Positions 8,400-16,889 of a stretch of DNA of 64,000 nucleotides are shown one piece after another. Numbering within the stretch: the stretch's first letter is position 1; every line of letters begins with the position of its first letter. Made by a program: the position numbers and the translations under genes. This DNA comes from Algimonas porphyrae (GTDB taxonomy: Bacteria > Pseudomonadota > Alphaproteobacteria > Caulobacterales > Maricaulaceae), in the NCBI RefSeq assembly GCF_041429795.1, contig NZ_CP163424.1, positions 310,001-374,000 of the forward strand. The letters run 5' to 3'. Under the pieces are notes generated by a model that saw only the letters and a list, made by a program, of their open reading frames with translations, had not been told where the DNA came from and did not search any database.

Positions 8400-8456
8400 A
8401 TGGAGATCGTGATGACATTTGTTACTCCCCGCCAGACCGAGTGTGCCGCCCGCTGA
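8400..8456 (+). CDS. Possible 18-codon leader peptide coupled to the gp36-like gene
   Basis: ATG at 8400 begins a reading frame MEIVMTFVTPRQTECAAR that stops at 8454-8456, where TGATG joins its stop to the start of the gp36-like gene. The gp36-like ATG has no good ribosome-binding site of its own in the sequence upstream, so reinitiation after this short frame is plausible. The small size makes chance likely, and no homology can be claimed. Confidence 0.3.
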   Translation: MEIVMTFVTPRQTECAAR

Positions 8457-8869
8457 TGTATGCGACGCGTGAGGATATCGTATCGCGCTTTGGCGAGGAC
8501 GTGCTGATCGGCGCGGCCGACGCGGATGGGCTGATCGTGGACGCGCGTATCACGGCCGCCCTCGAGGCCGCATCTGCCGAGATCAACTCCTATGTCGGCG
8601 TCCGTCACACGCTGCCCCTCACCTCCGTTCCGCCCATCCTCGTCGAGCACTGCGTCGTCATGGCGATCTACAAGCTTAATAGCGGGGCCGATATGGGGAC
8701 AGAGGACATGGAGACGCGCAACAAGCAAGCTCTAGGCTGGCTTAAGGATCTCTCAAATGGACGCGCCACGCTCGGCCTAGATAGCAAGCCGGGCCAAAAA
8801 TCGCCGCGTCCTGTCGTCACGACCGGAACGCCTCGTCAGTTTTCCCGCCATGCGATGCGAGAGCTGTAG
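8456..8869 (+). CDS. Mu gp36-like protein (DUF1320 family)
   Basis: A 137-residue protein beginning MYATREDIVSRFGEDVLIGAAD, the usual N-terminus of DUF1320 proteins, followed by RITAALEAASAEINSYVGVRHTLPL and a helical LVEHCVVMAIYKLN segment. Members are thought to act as head-tail connector/adaptor components. The start is fixed by that conserved N-terminus; a longer upstream frame in the same phase has no such pattern. Its TAG precedes, with a one-base overlap, the ATG of the next gene. Confidence 0.85.
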   Translation: MYATREDIVSRFGEDVLIGAADADGLIVDARITAALEAASAEINSYVGVRHTLPLTSVPPILVEHCVVMAIYKLNSGADMGTEDMETRNKQALGWLKDLSNGRATLGLDSKPGQKSPRPVVTTGTPRQFSRHAMREL

Positions 8870-9334
8870 ATGAGCGCCGTTGCTCTGCATATCGATCTGG
8901 CCGAAATTGAGTTGGCGAGCGCGCGTCTCGATGCAATTGCGTCAAAGATTGATGTCGGGGCGCTTTTGTCTGGCGTCACAGGGATTGTCGAAAGCCAGAC
9001 CCGTCGCCGGATTACGGATGAAAAGCGGGCTCCGGACGGAACACCCTGGGCAGACTGGTCGCCTGCATATGCCGAGACTCGCCACGGCGGACACAGCCTG
9101 TTGCAGGGGCGCGGGGATTATCTGGATTCGATCTTTGGGGAAGTCCGCGGCGATGTCGGTGTCGTCGGTTCTCCCCTCATTTACGCGGCTATGCATCAGC
9201 TGGGTGGAGACTTCCAAGCGTTCGGGCGCCACGCCGCGACCATGCCGGCCCGTCCCGCCTTCGGCCTGTCTCCTGCGGATGAAACCGAGATCCTCGAGGT
9301 TGTCTCGGACTATCTGAACGGTCTGGATCTGTGA
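8870..9334 (+). CDS. Phage virion morphogenesis protein (Mu gpG / P2 S-like tail completion)
   Basis: A 154-residue protein with the phage virion morphogenesis family pattern: an N-terminal helix, RRRITDEKRAPDGTPWADWSPAY in the middle, LLQGRGDYLDSI and the C-terminal MPARPAFGLSPAD...IL.VVSDYL. It would complete or stabilise the joint between head and tail. It lies between the DUF1320 gene and the gp37-like gene, as in other Mu-like phages, and ends in a 4-base overlap (GTGA) with the latter. Confidence 0.88.
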   Translation: MSAVALHIDLAEIELASARLDAIASKIDVGALLSGVTGIVESQTRRRITDEKRAPDGTPWADWSPAYAETRHGGHSLLQGRGDYLDSIFGEVRGDVGVVGSPLIYAAMHQLGGDFQAFGRHAATMPARPAFGLSPADETEILEVVSDYLNGLDL

Positions 9335-9885
9335 GCGGGCTTGAACATGTCCAGGACAAGGTGGTGACGGCCATCTCGACGCTACTTCCTGCGCTCAAGA
9401 CCTGCGATGCACATCCGGGACGCTTCACGCCGGACGAACTCAAGGCGTTCATAATAAAAGCCCCAAGCGCGCATGTGGCGATGCCAACGGTCAAGGGGGG
9501 CGTCGTTCAGGGTGGCCTGGCCATGCTCGATGTGAAGATCGTCACCGTTTTCACGGCCAGGAATACCGTTCTCGACGCCAAGAAACTGCTCGGCTCGCAG
9601 GCGGCACTCGCCATGGTTTCGGCCTTCATGACAATCCTGCCAGGCCTTCGCCTGGGCAGCGGCATCGGTCAGGCCAGCGATATCCAGGCAGACAACCTTT
9701 ATGACAGCAGCGTCCGCAAGGACGGCGTCGCGCTCTGGGCCGTGCATTGGAGCACGACCGTTACCGTTCAGCCCGAGATTGATGAGCAGCTCGGCACGCT
9801 TTCCCAGTTGCTCTACAGCTGGGCTCCCGAAATCGGAGTTCCGCATAAAAACGATTATCTTCCGCTGATCGGAGGGGCGTCATGA
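9331..9885 (+). CDS. Mu gp37-like protein (DUF1834 family)
   Basis: A 184-residue protein starting with GTG inside the preceding stop. The beta-rich middle (GGVVQGGLAMLDVKIVTVFTARN) followed by a helix and AVHWSTTVTVQPEID is consistent with the DUF1834/gp37 family, which sits between the G-like protein and the tail genes. Its role is thought to be at the head-tail connector or the tail terminator; this is family knowledge, not seen here. The ATG of gpV overlaps its TGA. Confidence 0.7.
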   Translation: MSGLEHVQDKVVTAISTLLPALKTCDAHPGRFTPDELKAFIIKAPSAHVAMPTVKGGVVQGGLAMLDVKIVTVFTARNTVLDAKKLLGSQAALAMVSAFMTILPGLRLGSGIGQASDIQADNLYDSSVRKDGVALWAVHWSTTVTVQPEIDEQLGTLSQLLYSWAPEIGVPHKNDYLPLIGGAS

Positions 9886-10496
9886 CGAATGACAAAGCCT
9901 TTGCGGATCTTCTGGAGCGCGTTGATAACCTGTTCCGCATCGGATCCGTGACGCATCTGGATCTGGCTGCGAGCCCGCCTGTTGCGCGCATCGATGACGG
10001 CGACCGGATATCGGGCTGGATCCCGATCATGACGCGGCGGGCGGTGGGCGGCGAGGCCGAATGGGATGCGCCTGAGATAGGTGAACGTGTTCTGGTTATC
10101 GCACTCGGCGGTCGACGTGAGCAGTCGCGTATTCTCCCAGCCGCGCTCTTCTGTGCTGATCATCCTGCCCCGAGCCAGGACGGCAATGTCGTCTTGCGTC
10201 AGCATGATGACGGTGCGTCAGATGGCTATGATCGTCAGACCCACATCCGCACAATTCGTGTGCCAGATGGCGGTTCCCTCAAGATTGAGGTCGGATCCAC
10301 ACGCCTCAACGTTCATGACGGACATATTCAGATCATCGCTGACGCCCTGACGATCGACGGCACAACCGTGATGATCGACGCCGACACGATCGAGCTCGGC
10401 GGATCTGGCGGGGCGAAGGTCGCCCGCGTCGGCGATGCGGTCAATCCAAACACGTTCAAGATCCAGGAGGGCAGCGATGTCACAAAATCAAACTGA
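9882..10496 (+). CDS. Phage baseplate assembly protein V (spike)
   Basis: A 204-residue gpV-like protein. The N-terminal helix is followed by an OB-type domain (RIGSVTHLDLAASPPVARIDDGDRISGWIP, WDAPEIGERVLVIALGG, ILPAALFCADHPAPS) and a beta-repeat C-terminus (GGSLKIEVGSTRLNVHDGHIQIIADALTIDGTTVMIDADTIELGG) that would form the trimeric tip which punctures the host envelope. It opens the P2-type baseplate operon. The next small gene starts within its last codons. Confidence 0.92.
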   Translation: MTNDKAFADLLERVDNLFRIGSVTHLDLAASPPVARIDDGDRISGWIPIMTRRAVGGEAEWDAPEIGERVLVIALGGRREQSRILPAALFCADHPAPSQDGNVVLRQHDDGASDGYDRQTHIRTIRVPDGGSLKIEVGSTRLNVHDGHIQIIADALTIDGTTVMIDADTIELGGSGGAKVARVGDAVNPNTFKIQEGSDVTKSN

Positions 10497-10695
10497 ACAA
10501 TCCAATCAGCGAAAAGAGCGTTTCGTCGCCGTTGCCGGTCCGATCAATGTCGCTGGTGCTTTGCGCCGGTTCGGTGACTCTGTGTTTCTCACCGACCGAG
10601 AGGCGGCGAGTTATGGTGCCATGATCTCTGATCGCAAGCCTGCGAAAGAGTCGCTCAAAACAGGACTGAAGTCCAAGGATGCGGGCGCTGACTGA
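10477..10695 (+). CDS. Small unknown protein between baseplate V and W
   Basis: A 72-residue basic protein starting at ATG 10477, with an AGGAGG ribosome-binding site six bases upstream that lies inside gpV; the two frames overlap by 20 bases. The sequence has an N-terminal Gln/Asn-rich stretch, a central VAGPINVAGALRRFGDSVFLTDREAASYGAMI and a Lys-rich tail. Similar short genes occur at this place in P2-like baseplate operons, but I do not recognise a named family. Its TGA overlaps the ATG of the W-like gene. Confidence 0.65.
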   Translation: MSQNQTEQSNQRKERFVAVAGPINVAGALRRFGDSVFLTDREAASYGAMISDRKPAKESLKTGLKSKDAGAD

Positions 10696-11027
10696 TGGTC
10701 GCCATGTCGCGACATACAGGATCGAGTATCGATCTTCTGGCGCATCTGCGCCAGTCCGTCAGCGATATTCTGACGACGCCCATCGGGTCACGGGTCATGA
10801 TGCGCGACTATGGATCGCGCCTCTACGCGCTGATCGATAGACCGATGACGCCAGCTCTTAAGGTTGATGTGTTTGCGGCCTGTGTCGATGCCCTGTCGCG
10901 CTGGGAACCCCGTCTGATTGTTGATCGTGTGTTCGTTCAGGCCGATCGGGGCGGACAGCTGCAGGTCGGTATCGAGGCGCGCACCCAACTGGGCGAACCT
11001 ATTCGGATCGACGGAGTGACGGTGTGA
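10695..11027 (+). CDS. Baseplate wedge protein W (gp25-like)
   Basis: A 110-residue protein with the gp25/W lysozyme-like fold pattern: LAHLRQSVSDILTTPIGSRVMMRDYGSRLYALIDRP, followed by helices and the C-terminal beta pair (LQVGIEARTQLGEPIRIDGVTV). It would form part of the baseplate wedge that connects to the sheath. It begins at an ATG overlapping the stop of the small upstream gene and ends in a GTGA overlap with gpJ. Confidence 0.92.
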   Translation: MVAMSRHTGSSIDLLAHLRQSVSDILTTPIGSRVMMRDYGSRLYALIDRPMTPALKVDVFAACVDALSRWEPRLIVDRVFVQADRGGQLQVGIEARTQLGEPIRIDGVTV

Positions 11028-11899
11028 GCGCGCTCTTCGATCCAATCGATCTGGAAAGGTTGCCTCCTGTTGCGGAGTGGACGGTTAATTATGATGCCGA
11101 GCTGGTGGCACGTATTGAGAGCTTCCTCACCGATGCACCGGAATATGCTGAGACGATTGAGCTGGAATCAGATCCGGTCAGGAAGCTGCTGCAGGAAGCC
11201 GCCTATCTTGCTGTGCTCGCCAAAAATGCGGCGAACCAGGCCGTCCGGCAATCTATGCTTGCCACAGCGAGCGGGGCTGAGCTTGACGCACATGCAGCCC
11301 TGATCCCGATCTTGCGTAAGGCAGAAGAGACGGATGACCGGTTCAGGCTGCGCATTCGCCGATCTCATTCGGCCTTCTCTGTTGCCGGACCGCGATCGGC
11401 TTATGAAACGATTATTCGTGAGCGCGTTCCAGACCTGATCGATATCGATATCCGCACACGGACCAATGACGTGAGTGTCGATCCGGGTGTCGTCAAAGTC
11501 TATGTGCTGACAGGTGAGGAACCTGAAGGCTCGGCCGACGTCGCCAAACGCAATGATGTGGCGGTTGTGCTCGATGACGATGTCGTGCCTGATACAGATC
11601 AGGTCATCGTGCTCTCGCCCGTTATCGCCGACTATAGCGTGCATGCGCTGCTGACGATCAATCCCGGCCCCGGTCAAGATCAGGTACTCGCGGCGGCGCA
11701 GTCGGCTGTGACGGCTCTGACGGACAATGCTTACCAGATCGGCGGATCGGTCAGCCGTGACCAGCTCATCGCCGCGCTCGTCGTGGAGGGTGTCACGAAG
11801 GTTGATCTCCAATTGCCCGAGGTCGACATTGATGCGGCCGCGCTGACGGCCCCGCGCATGAGTGCGCTGACCGTCCTGCCGGAAGGCGATCCGTCTTGA
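11024..11899 (+). CDS. Baseplate assembly protein J
   Basis: A 291-residue gpJ-like wedge protein. Features are an N-terminal acidic segment (LERLPPVAEWTVNYDAELVARI), a helix ending in LLQEAAYLAVLAKNAANQAVRQSMLATASGAELD, the FRLRIRRSHSAFSVAGPRSAYE motif and a C-terminal beta domain. GTG 11024 overlaps the W stop. It ends in TTGA, where the TTG serves as the start of the next gene. Confidence 0.92.
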   Translation: MSALFDPIDLERLPPVAEWTVNYDAELVARIESFLTDAPEYAETIELESDPVRKLLQEAAYLAVLAKNAANQAVRQSMLATASGAELDAHAALIPILRKAEETDDRFRLRIRRSHSAFSVAGPRSAYETIIRERVPDLIDIDIRTRTNDVSVDPGVVKVYVLTGEEPEGSADVAKRNDVAVVLDDDVVPDTDQVIVLSPVIADYSVHALLTINPGPGQDQVLAAAQSAVTALTDNAYQIGGSVSRDQLIAALVVEGVTKVDLQLPEVDIDAAALTAPRMSALTVLPEGDPS

Positions 11900-12498
11900 G
11901 TTCGCTGCTACCAGATAACGCCACGCCGCTGGAGCTGTTCGTCGAAAAGCAGCTGCTCGCCGCGCATCAACCGGCCACAAGGATCCCGGTTGTGTGGGAT
12001 CCGGAGCGCTGCCCGGCTGAACTCCTGCCCTATCTCGCCTGGGCGCTGGCCGTGGACGTGTGGGATGATGACTGGTCGACGGCCCGAAAACGCACTGTGA
12101 TCAAGGCGGCTGTTTCCGTGCATCGGCATCGCGGAACAATCGGTGCCATCCGTCGGGCTTTGCAAGCGCTTGATCTCGGTGTGCGGATCTCCCGATGGTA
12201 CGAGCATGGCGGGGAGCCCTACACATTCCGAGCCGAAGTCTTCGTGTACGACCGCCCGCTAGACGAAGCCGAAATCGACATGATCTACCGGACGATCGCG
12301 AACACGAAGTCTGCGCGGAGCTGGCTGGAATCGTTGTCCGTTGTTCTCACAGGTCGCGGCCAGCTGCATATACTCGCGGCTGCACGCGTCGGACAGCATA
12401 TCCGATTGCGCCCGCCAGAGGCGCGCGCGGAAGATGATCTGTCGGTCATCGCCGCACCCATCACCCGATCGCGGATCCATGTGGGGGGCAACTCATGA
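11896..12498 (+). CDS. Phage tail protein I (baseplate)
   Basis: A 200-residue protein of the P2 I family: LLPDNATPLELFVEKQLLA, the signature PVVWDPERCPAELLPYLAWALAVDVWDDDW, then VHRHRGTIGAIRRALQALDLG. It would form the outer wedge that carries the tail fibres. The start is TTG at 11896, overlapping the gpJ stop, which the conserved N-terminus supports; no ATG lies nearby. Its last codons overlap the next gene (ATGA). Confidence 0.9.
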   Translation: MSSLLPDNATPLELFVEKQLLAAHQPATRIPVVWDPERCPAELLPYLAWALAVDVWDDDWSTARKRTVIKAAVSVHRHRGTIGAIRRALQALDLGVRISRWYEHGGEPYTFRAEVFVYDRPLDEAEIDMIYRTIANTKSARSWLESLSVVLTGRGQLHILAAARVGQHIRLRPPEARAEDDLSVIAAPITRSRIHVGGNS

Positions 12499-13034
12499 GC
12501 ACCTATCAGGCCAAATTGACAGATGCTGGTCGCGCTGCCGTTACAAACGCCTTTCTGACCGGAGACATGGTGTCGCTCACGCAATTTGCAGTGGGAGACG
12601 GCGGCGGTCCGGTAACGGGCGTGGAGACCGCGCTACGGTCGGAACGCTGGCGCGGCGCTGTTCAGCGCCTTGCTCCGCTCGGAGTCGATGGCGATCGCTT
12701 TACTGTCGAAGTCACGGTTCCGTCCGATGTGGGCGGGTTTACGATCCGCGAGATCGGTCTGCTGACGGCAGACGGTGTGCTGGTCGCGATCGCCAATGTC
12801 CCGGACACGGACAAGGTCGTGGCGGAAGAAGGGGCCGTCACTGAAACGCTGGTTGGTTTCGACTTTGCCGTCGAACACCCCGGAGTTGTCGAGCTCAAGA
12901 TAGATCCAACAACGACGATCGCCAGCCGTGCCTTTGTGGAGGATCGGGTCCGCGATGCCGAGCTGATCGGCCATCTCGCCCTGACGGCCGCCATGACCAA
13001 CCGCATGAAACTCGAACGAAAGCGATTCCAATGA
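12495..13034 (+). CDS. Tail-collar fibre protein, P2 H-like N-terminal part only
   Basis: A 179-residue protein with the tail-collar fibre N-terminal domain pattern (YQAKLTDAGRAAVTNAFLTGDMVSLTQFAVGDGGG, LREIGLL-type TIREIGLLTADGVLVAIA). In P2-like phages this domain is joined to a long fibre; here the protein stops after the attachment part. The distal, receptor-binding portion is therefore probably supplied by the next gene(s). It overlaps the following ATG by 4 bases. Confidence 0.85.
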   Translation: MSTYQAKLTDAGRAAVTNAFLTGDMVSLTQFAVGDGGGPVTGVETALRSERWRGAVQRLAPLGVDGDRFTVEVTVPSDVGGFTIREIGLLTADGVLVAIANVPDTDKVVAEEGAVTETLVGFDFAVEHPGVVELKIDPTTTIASRAFVEDRVRDAELIGHLALTAAMTNRMKLERKRFQ

Positions 13035-13762
13035 GCGACATCCTAGACACCATCTCTACCGAGCTGGGACGGCTCGCCTTAGAACAGGCGGGTTGGATCG
13101 ACAGTGCCAACGGCCTTCTCGATCTGACGGTCGCGGCCACGGCACGGGCCGACGCCGCCGTTCAGGCGGATAAGGGCCGGGTATTCCTCTATGTCGACCC
13201 GACCAGTGGGCAGGACGCGAATGCAGGCACTTTAGCCGCGCCGTTTGCCACGTTGGAGCGCGCGCTGCAGGAAGTGCGCAGCCTGCAGCACACCGAAATC
13301 GGGATCATGAACAATATGACCCTCAGCGTGTCGACGACGCTGCGGACCTTCTGCGGCTATCTTTTCCTTCGAGGCGTCGATGCAGCTGGAGTTCCAGCCC
13401 AGCGCACTCTCACCGTTCAGGACGATGCAGCCGCATCCAGACCGGGTGGCATCTTTTTTGAGAATCCATTCGCAGCTCTGCTCTTGCTGGATCTCGACAT
13501 TGCGATGGGCAGCCAGTTCGACTTCGGCGCGTTTCGCCAGGAAGGCGGCAGCCTCAAGGCGCACCTGGTCAACACGACCCTGTCGGAAACCGGAGCGAAT
13601 GCGGCCAGTGTTTTCGGCACCCCAAGCGCGCCCGGTACCCTCGACTTCGAAGTGGCGAATATGTCCAGGACCGGTCTGGACGGGCGCATCATTCAGGGTG
13701 TGACCGACGGAACAGCTTTCACGAATTTCTGGTGGCTTCGGTCGCCGATCGCCAACTTCTAG
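13031..13762 (+). CDS. Probable beta-helix tail fibre/receptor-binding protein
   Basis: A 243-residue protein with an N-terminal helix (about residues 1-45) and then VFLYVDPTSGQDANAGTLAAPFATLERALQEV, the pattern that opens right-handed beta-helix (DUF1565/pectate-lyase-like) domains. The rest is rich in short strands with Asn and Thr. It is coupled to the tail-collar fibre gene (ATGA) and so likely provides the distal fibre that the short upstream protein lacks. The specific receptor is unknown. Confidence 0.6.
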   Translation: MSDILDTISTELGRLALEQAGWIDSANGLLDLTVAATARADAAVQADKGRVFLYVDPTSGQDANAGTLAAPFATLERALQEVRSLQHTEIGIMNNMTLSVSTTLRTFCGYLFLRGVDAAGVPAQRTLTVQDDAAASRPGGIFFENPFAALLLLDLDIAMGSQFDFGAFRQEGGSLKAHLVNTTLSETGANAASVFGTPSAPGTLDFEVANMSRTGLDGRIIQGVTDGTAFTNFWWLRSPIANF

Positions 13763-13771
13763 GAGGTCATC

Positions 13772-14278
13772 ATGCGCCGTCTCGATATTCTTCATAATGG
13801 TCAAAATCTGTTGCAGGTGACGCGCGCCGAGGCCGAGGCTCGGCTGGGGCAGGACGGCTTGTCTCTCTGGGATGCTGCTGCTAAAATCGCCGATGGTCTA
13901 CTGGCGCGCAATGCGGTGAGAGCCACGATCGCGGCGCAAGTCGGCGATCGTGACTCCATTCTCGGCACCACGGCCGACGCCACGCAGATCAACGCCGCGA
14001 TCCTGCTCGCATTCCTGTCGGCGATGGCTGACAATACGACTATCTCAGCCATCCGGACGCAATTTCTTGCAAGCGTCGATGACATGTTCCCGACCCCGGA
14101 CGGTGAGACGGGACTGACCTCTCTGGCTAAGGGTTTTGTCACGGCGATCGAGGCCGGAGATATCCAGCTGACGGCCAACGTCAAAACACCCGGCACGGTC
14201 CTGGACGAAATTGCAACGCGCAGTACCGGCGTCGCGACCATCCTGGCCGCCATCGGCGCGCAAGGTGTAGACGGCTGA
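13772..14278 (+). CDS. Unknown protein in the tail fibre cluster
   Basis: A 168-residue protein behind an AGGAGG site that overlaps the previous stop (13760-13766). It starts MRRLDILHNGQNLLQVTRAEAEARLGQDGLSLWDAA and is mostly Ala-rich helix with Thr/Ile segments. No membrane segment or signal peptide is visible. No family is recognised; its place between fibre and sheath genes suggests a fibre chaperone or accessory fibre protein, which is only positional. Its TGA overlaps the next ATG. Confidence 0.6.
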   Translation: MRRLDILHNGQNLLQVTRAEAEARLGQDGLSLWDAAAKIADGLLARNAVRATIAAQVGDRDSILGTTADATQINAAILLAFLSAMADNTTISAIRTQFLASVDDMFPTPDGETGLTSLAKGFVTAIEAGDIQLTANVKTPGTVLDEIATRSTGVATILAAIGAQGVDG

Positions 14279-14841
14279 TGGGCCGTTTCACTACACCGCT
14301 GATCTACCGCCGTATTCCGGACTGCGTCCGGACCGGTCGCCCGCGCTTCCGTCTGCGCGAGTCCTTTACCTATGCGCTGAAGGAGAAGGACGGGCCGATC
14401 GCCATTCTGGTGCCAAAGAACTTCAAGACGGATCTGGCGACCATCCCGCGTCTCATCGATGACTGGTTCGGTCTGAACCCGTCCGGACGGCTCGCCAAGG
14501 CGGCGGTCCTGCATGATTACCTCTATGGCGATCCGCAAGCGCTATTGCCGCTGATCTGGGCCATCCTGAACAACCGAACGCGGCTCGGCGAGGACTATGT
14601 CCGAACGCTGACCGGACCCCTGCCAGAGCGCGTCGATGATCTGCGCCAGCTGGCCGATGATCCTGCCTTTCAGCGACGGGTCGCGGACCGCATTTTCCGC
14701 GAAGCCGCGCAGGTGCCGCCAAGGTCCGGGTGGGACGGGCGGATGAGCCGTCTCATTGCCTGTCTGGCTTACACTGCCGTTCGCCTGTTTGGCGGTCGCG
14801 CCTTTCAAACATCGCTTAAAACCAAGGAGAGTTTTGTATGA
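14278..14841 (+). CDS. DUF1353-family phage protein
   Basis: A 187-residue protein with the DUF1353 signature: PKNFKTDLATIPRLIDDWF followed by AKAAVLHDYLYGDP, in which the Asp, His-Asp and Tyr spacing suggests a metal site. DUF1353 proteins are common in tailed phages and are often near tail or lysis genes; their activity is not known. The C-terminal quarter has a hydrophobic stretch (LIACLAYTAVRLFGG). It is coupled to the upstream gene by TGATG and overlaps the sheath start. Confidence 0.75.
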   Translation: MGRFTTPLIYRRIPDCVRTGRPRFRLRESFTYALKEKDGPIAILVPKNFKTDLATIPRLIDDWFGLNPSGRLAKAAVLHDYLYGDPQALLPLIWAILNNRTRLGEDYVRTLTGPLPERVDDLRQLADDPAFQRRVADRIFREAAQVPPRSGWDGRMSRLIACLAYTAVRLFGGRAFQTSLKTKESFV

Positions 14842-16016
14842 GCTTCATTCACGGTGTCGAGGTTCTGACCATACTCGACGGATCACGTCCTATTCAATCC
14901 AAGCGCATCAGTGTTGCGGGCATTATCGGTACGGCTCCCGATGCCGATGCGCAGAAATTCCCACTTAATACGCCAGTCCGCGTGCTCGGCTCGACCGATA
15001 TGGCGGGTCTCGGCGCGACTGGAACCCTGCCTACGTCCCTGGACGGCTTTTACGACAATGGGGGCGGCACGGCTGTCATTATCCGCGTCGATGAAGGAGC
15101 GTCGGAAACGGACACGCTGACCAATATCGTCGGTGACGCGGCGACACTGACCGGTGTTCATGCCTTCAAAGCGGCTGAGAGCCTGATCAAGCTGACGCCA
15201 CGCATCCTCGTCGCCACGGGCTGGACCCATCAGCGCCCGAATGACAATGCCAATCCTGTCGTCGCCGAGCTGAAGGGTGTGGCTGAAAGCCTGCGGGCTG
15301 TCTTCTATGCTGACGGCCCGAACACGACCGATGCGGCCGCGCTGGCGGCAGCCTTGGAGCTCGGGGATGCGCGCGGACGTCTGATCGATCCCTGGTCCAG
15401 TGTTTTCCGTGACGGATCCTCTGTCTTGGAACCGGCATCGGCGCGCATGGCGGGACGGCGCGTGCAGGTCGATGACGATCTCGGTTTCTGGCACTCCGTG
15501 TCCAACCAGCCTCTCGCCGGAATTACCGGGCTAGGCCGTCCAATCCATCATGAACCCAGCAATGTGAATGGGCAGACCAATCTGCTCAATGCTGGCAATG
15601 TCACGACGCTTATTCATCGCGACGGTTTCCGGATCTGGGGCAATCGCGGCACGGGGGCGGAGCCTTTGACCGCGTTCCAGAGCGTGCTGCGAACGATGGA
15701 CAGCGTTGAGCTTGCGATGGAGAGTGCATTTGCCTGGGCATTGGACCAGCCGATGAGTGCTCAGCTCTTTCTTGATATTGCCGATTCGGTGAATGCCTAT
15801 TTGCGGTCTTTGACAGCACGGGGCGCATTGCTGGGCGGCCGATGTTGGTTCGATCCGGACCTGAACGACGTCGCGACATTGCAGGCCGGTCGGGCTTATC
15901 TGAACTTCGACATCGAGCCGCCCGGCCCACTCGAGCGTCTGACCTTCAGCATGTACCGCGAGCCTGATTACTACGCCTCTCTGGCTGATCAGGTTGCGAC
16001 TTCGCTCGCCGCTTAA
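14838..16016 (+). CDS. Contractile tail sheath protein FI
   Basis: A 392-residue protein with the P2 FI sheath pattern: HGVEVLTILDGSRPIQSKRISVAGIIGTAPDAD, PVRVLGSTDMAGL, a GGGTAVIIRVDEG segment, ILVATGWT, DPWSSVF-type segments, NVTTLIHRDGFRIWGNRGT and a C-terminal LTFSMYREPDYYASLADQV. It would form the outer contractile sheath of the tail. A strong AAGGAG lies just before the ATG. It is followed after 39 bases by the tube gene, the usual pair. Confidence 0.95.
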   Translation: MSFIHGVEVLTILDGSRPIQSKRISVAGIIGTAPDADAQKFPLNTPVRVLGSTDMAGLGATGTLPTSLDGFYDNGGGTAVIIRVDEGASETDTLTNIVGDAATLTGVHAFKAAESLIKLTPRILVATGWTHQRPNDNANPVVAELKGVAESLRAVFYADGPNTTDAAALAAALELGDARGRLIDPWSSVFRDGSSVLEPASARMAGRRVQVDDDLGFWHSVSNQPLAGITGLGRPIHHEPSNVNGQTNLLNAGNVTTLIHRDGFRIWGNRGTGAEPLTAFQSVLRTMDSVELAMESAFAWALDQPMSAQLFLDIADSVNAYLRSLTARGALLGGRCWFDPDLNDVATLQAGRAYLNFDIEPPGPLERLTFSMYREPDYYASLADQVATSLAA

Positions 16017-16055
16017 GGCGAGCGTTCAACTCACACGATCGCAAAGGAATAGACC

Positions 16056-16556
16056 ATGATCGAACTCCCAAAAGTCGTCAGCGACTTCACCGCCTTCATT
16101 GATGGGCGGGGCCTTGCGGGGCGCATCAATGAAGCGAAGATCCCGGCCATCGGGCTTGTCACCGAAGAGCATACGGCTGGCGGTATGGGTGGCACTGTGG
16201 ATATCTGGATGGGCCTCGTCGAGAAAATGGAGACCGAGGTGACAGTCGACGGCATGTCGGCCGCCTTCACCGAAGGGTTGGGCCGGTCCGACTTTCCGCT
16301 CACGCTACGTGGCGTACTCGTCAATGACGATGTGACAGAGCAGGCCATCTTCCAGACGCGCGGTCTCTATAAGAAGGCCGAGTTCGGCGACCTCAAGCGC
16401 AAGGACAAAGGCAGCCAGAAGCTGATGGCGACGTTGAGCTACTTCAAGGCGACGATCGGTTCTGTCGAGATCGTCGAGGTCGATGTCATCAACAAGATTT
16501 TCATTGTGGATGGGGTCGACCGTTTTGCCGAGCACCGCGCCGCGCTTGGCCTGTAA
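16056..16556 (+). CDS. Tail tube protein FII
   Basis: A 166-residue protein with the P2 FII pattern: an N-terminal FIDGRGLAGRINEAKIPAIGLVTEEH, then TVDIWMGLVEKMETEVTVDGMSAAF and a beta-rich end (LKRKDKGSQKLMATLSYFKATIGSVEIVEVDVIN). It would form the inner tube of the tail. It follows the sheath gene and is separated from the E-like gene by 18 bases that include AAGGAGCGAG. Confidence 0.93.
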   Translation: MIELPKVVSDFTAFIDGRGLAGRINEAKIPAIGLVTEEHTAGGMGGTVDIWMGLVEKMETEVTVDGMSAAFTEGLGRSDFPLTLRGVLVNDDVTEQAIFQTRGLYKKAEFGDLKRKDKGSQKLMATLSYFKATIGSVEIVEVDVINKIFIVDGVDRFAEHRAALGL

Positions 16557-16574
16557 CGTAAGGAGCGAGACATC

Positions 16575-16889
16575 ATGACCAAAAAGAGCATTTCCGATCA
16601 GATGGAAGGTGATCAGGCGACCGATTTTACCGGGGCCGGTCCGTTCACAATTACGCTCAAATACCCTTTGAGCGACATTGAACCGCCACTCAGCACGCTC
16701 ACGATCCGTCGTCCGAGAGTTGCGGATCAGACAGCAGCCGCACGTTCAGCCAAGCAAACCGACCTGCAGGAAATCAATCTGTTCGCATCGCTTTGCGAGA
16801 TCAGCGTAGATCTGATCGGTGAACTCGACATGGCCGACTATGCCCAGCTTCAGGATGCCTATGCGGCCATGACTCAGGGAAACGGCTAA
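16575..16889 (+). CDS. Tail assembly chaperone, gpE-like
   Basis: A 104-residue protein of the P2 E type, with TGAGPFTITLKYPLSDIEPPLSTLTIRRP at the N-terminus and a helical C-terminus (LFASLCEISVDLIGELDMADYAQLQDAYAAMTQGNG). It would coat the tape measure protein during tube assembly. The heptamer G GGA AAC at 16877-16883 lies in the right phase for a -1 frameshift close to its end, giving a longer E-E' form. Confidence 0.85.
   Translation: MTKKSISDQMEGDQATDFTGAGPFTITLKYPLSDIEPPLSTLTIRRPRVADQTAAARSAKQTDLQEINLFASLCEISVDLIGELDMADYAQLQDAYAAMTQGNG

Noticed and set aside
12495-14278. Diversity-generating retroelement at the tail fibre genes
   Set aside because: No reverse transcriptase and no near-identical template repeat could be seen nearby.
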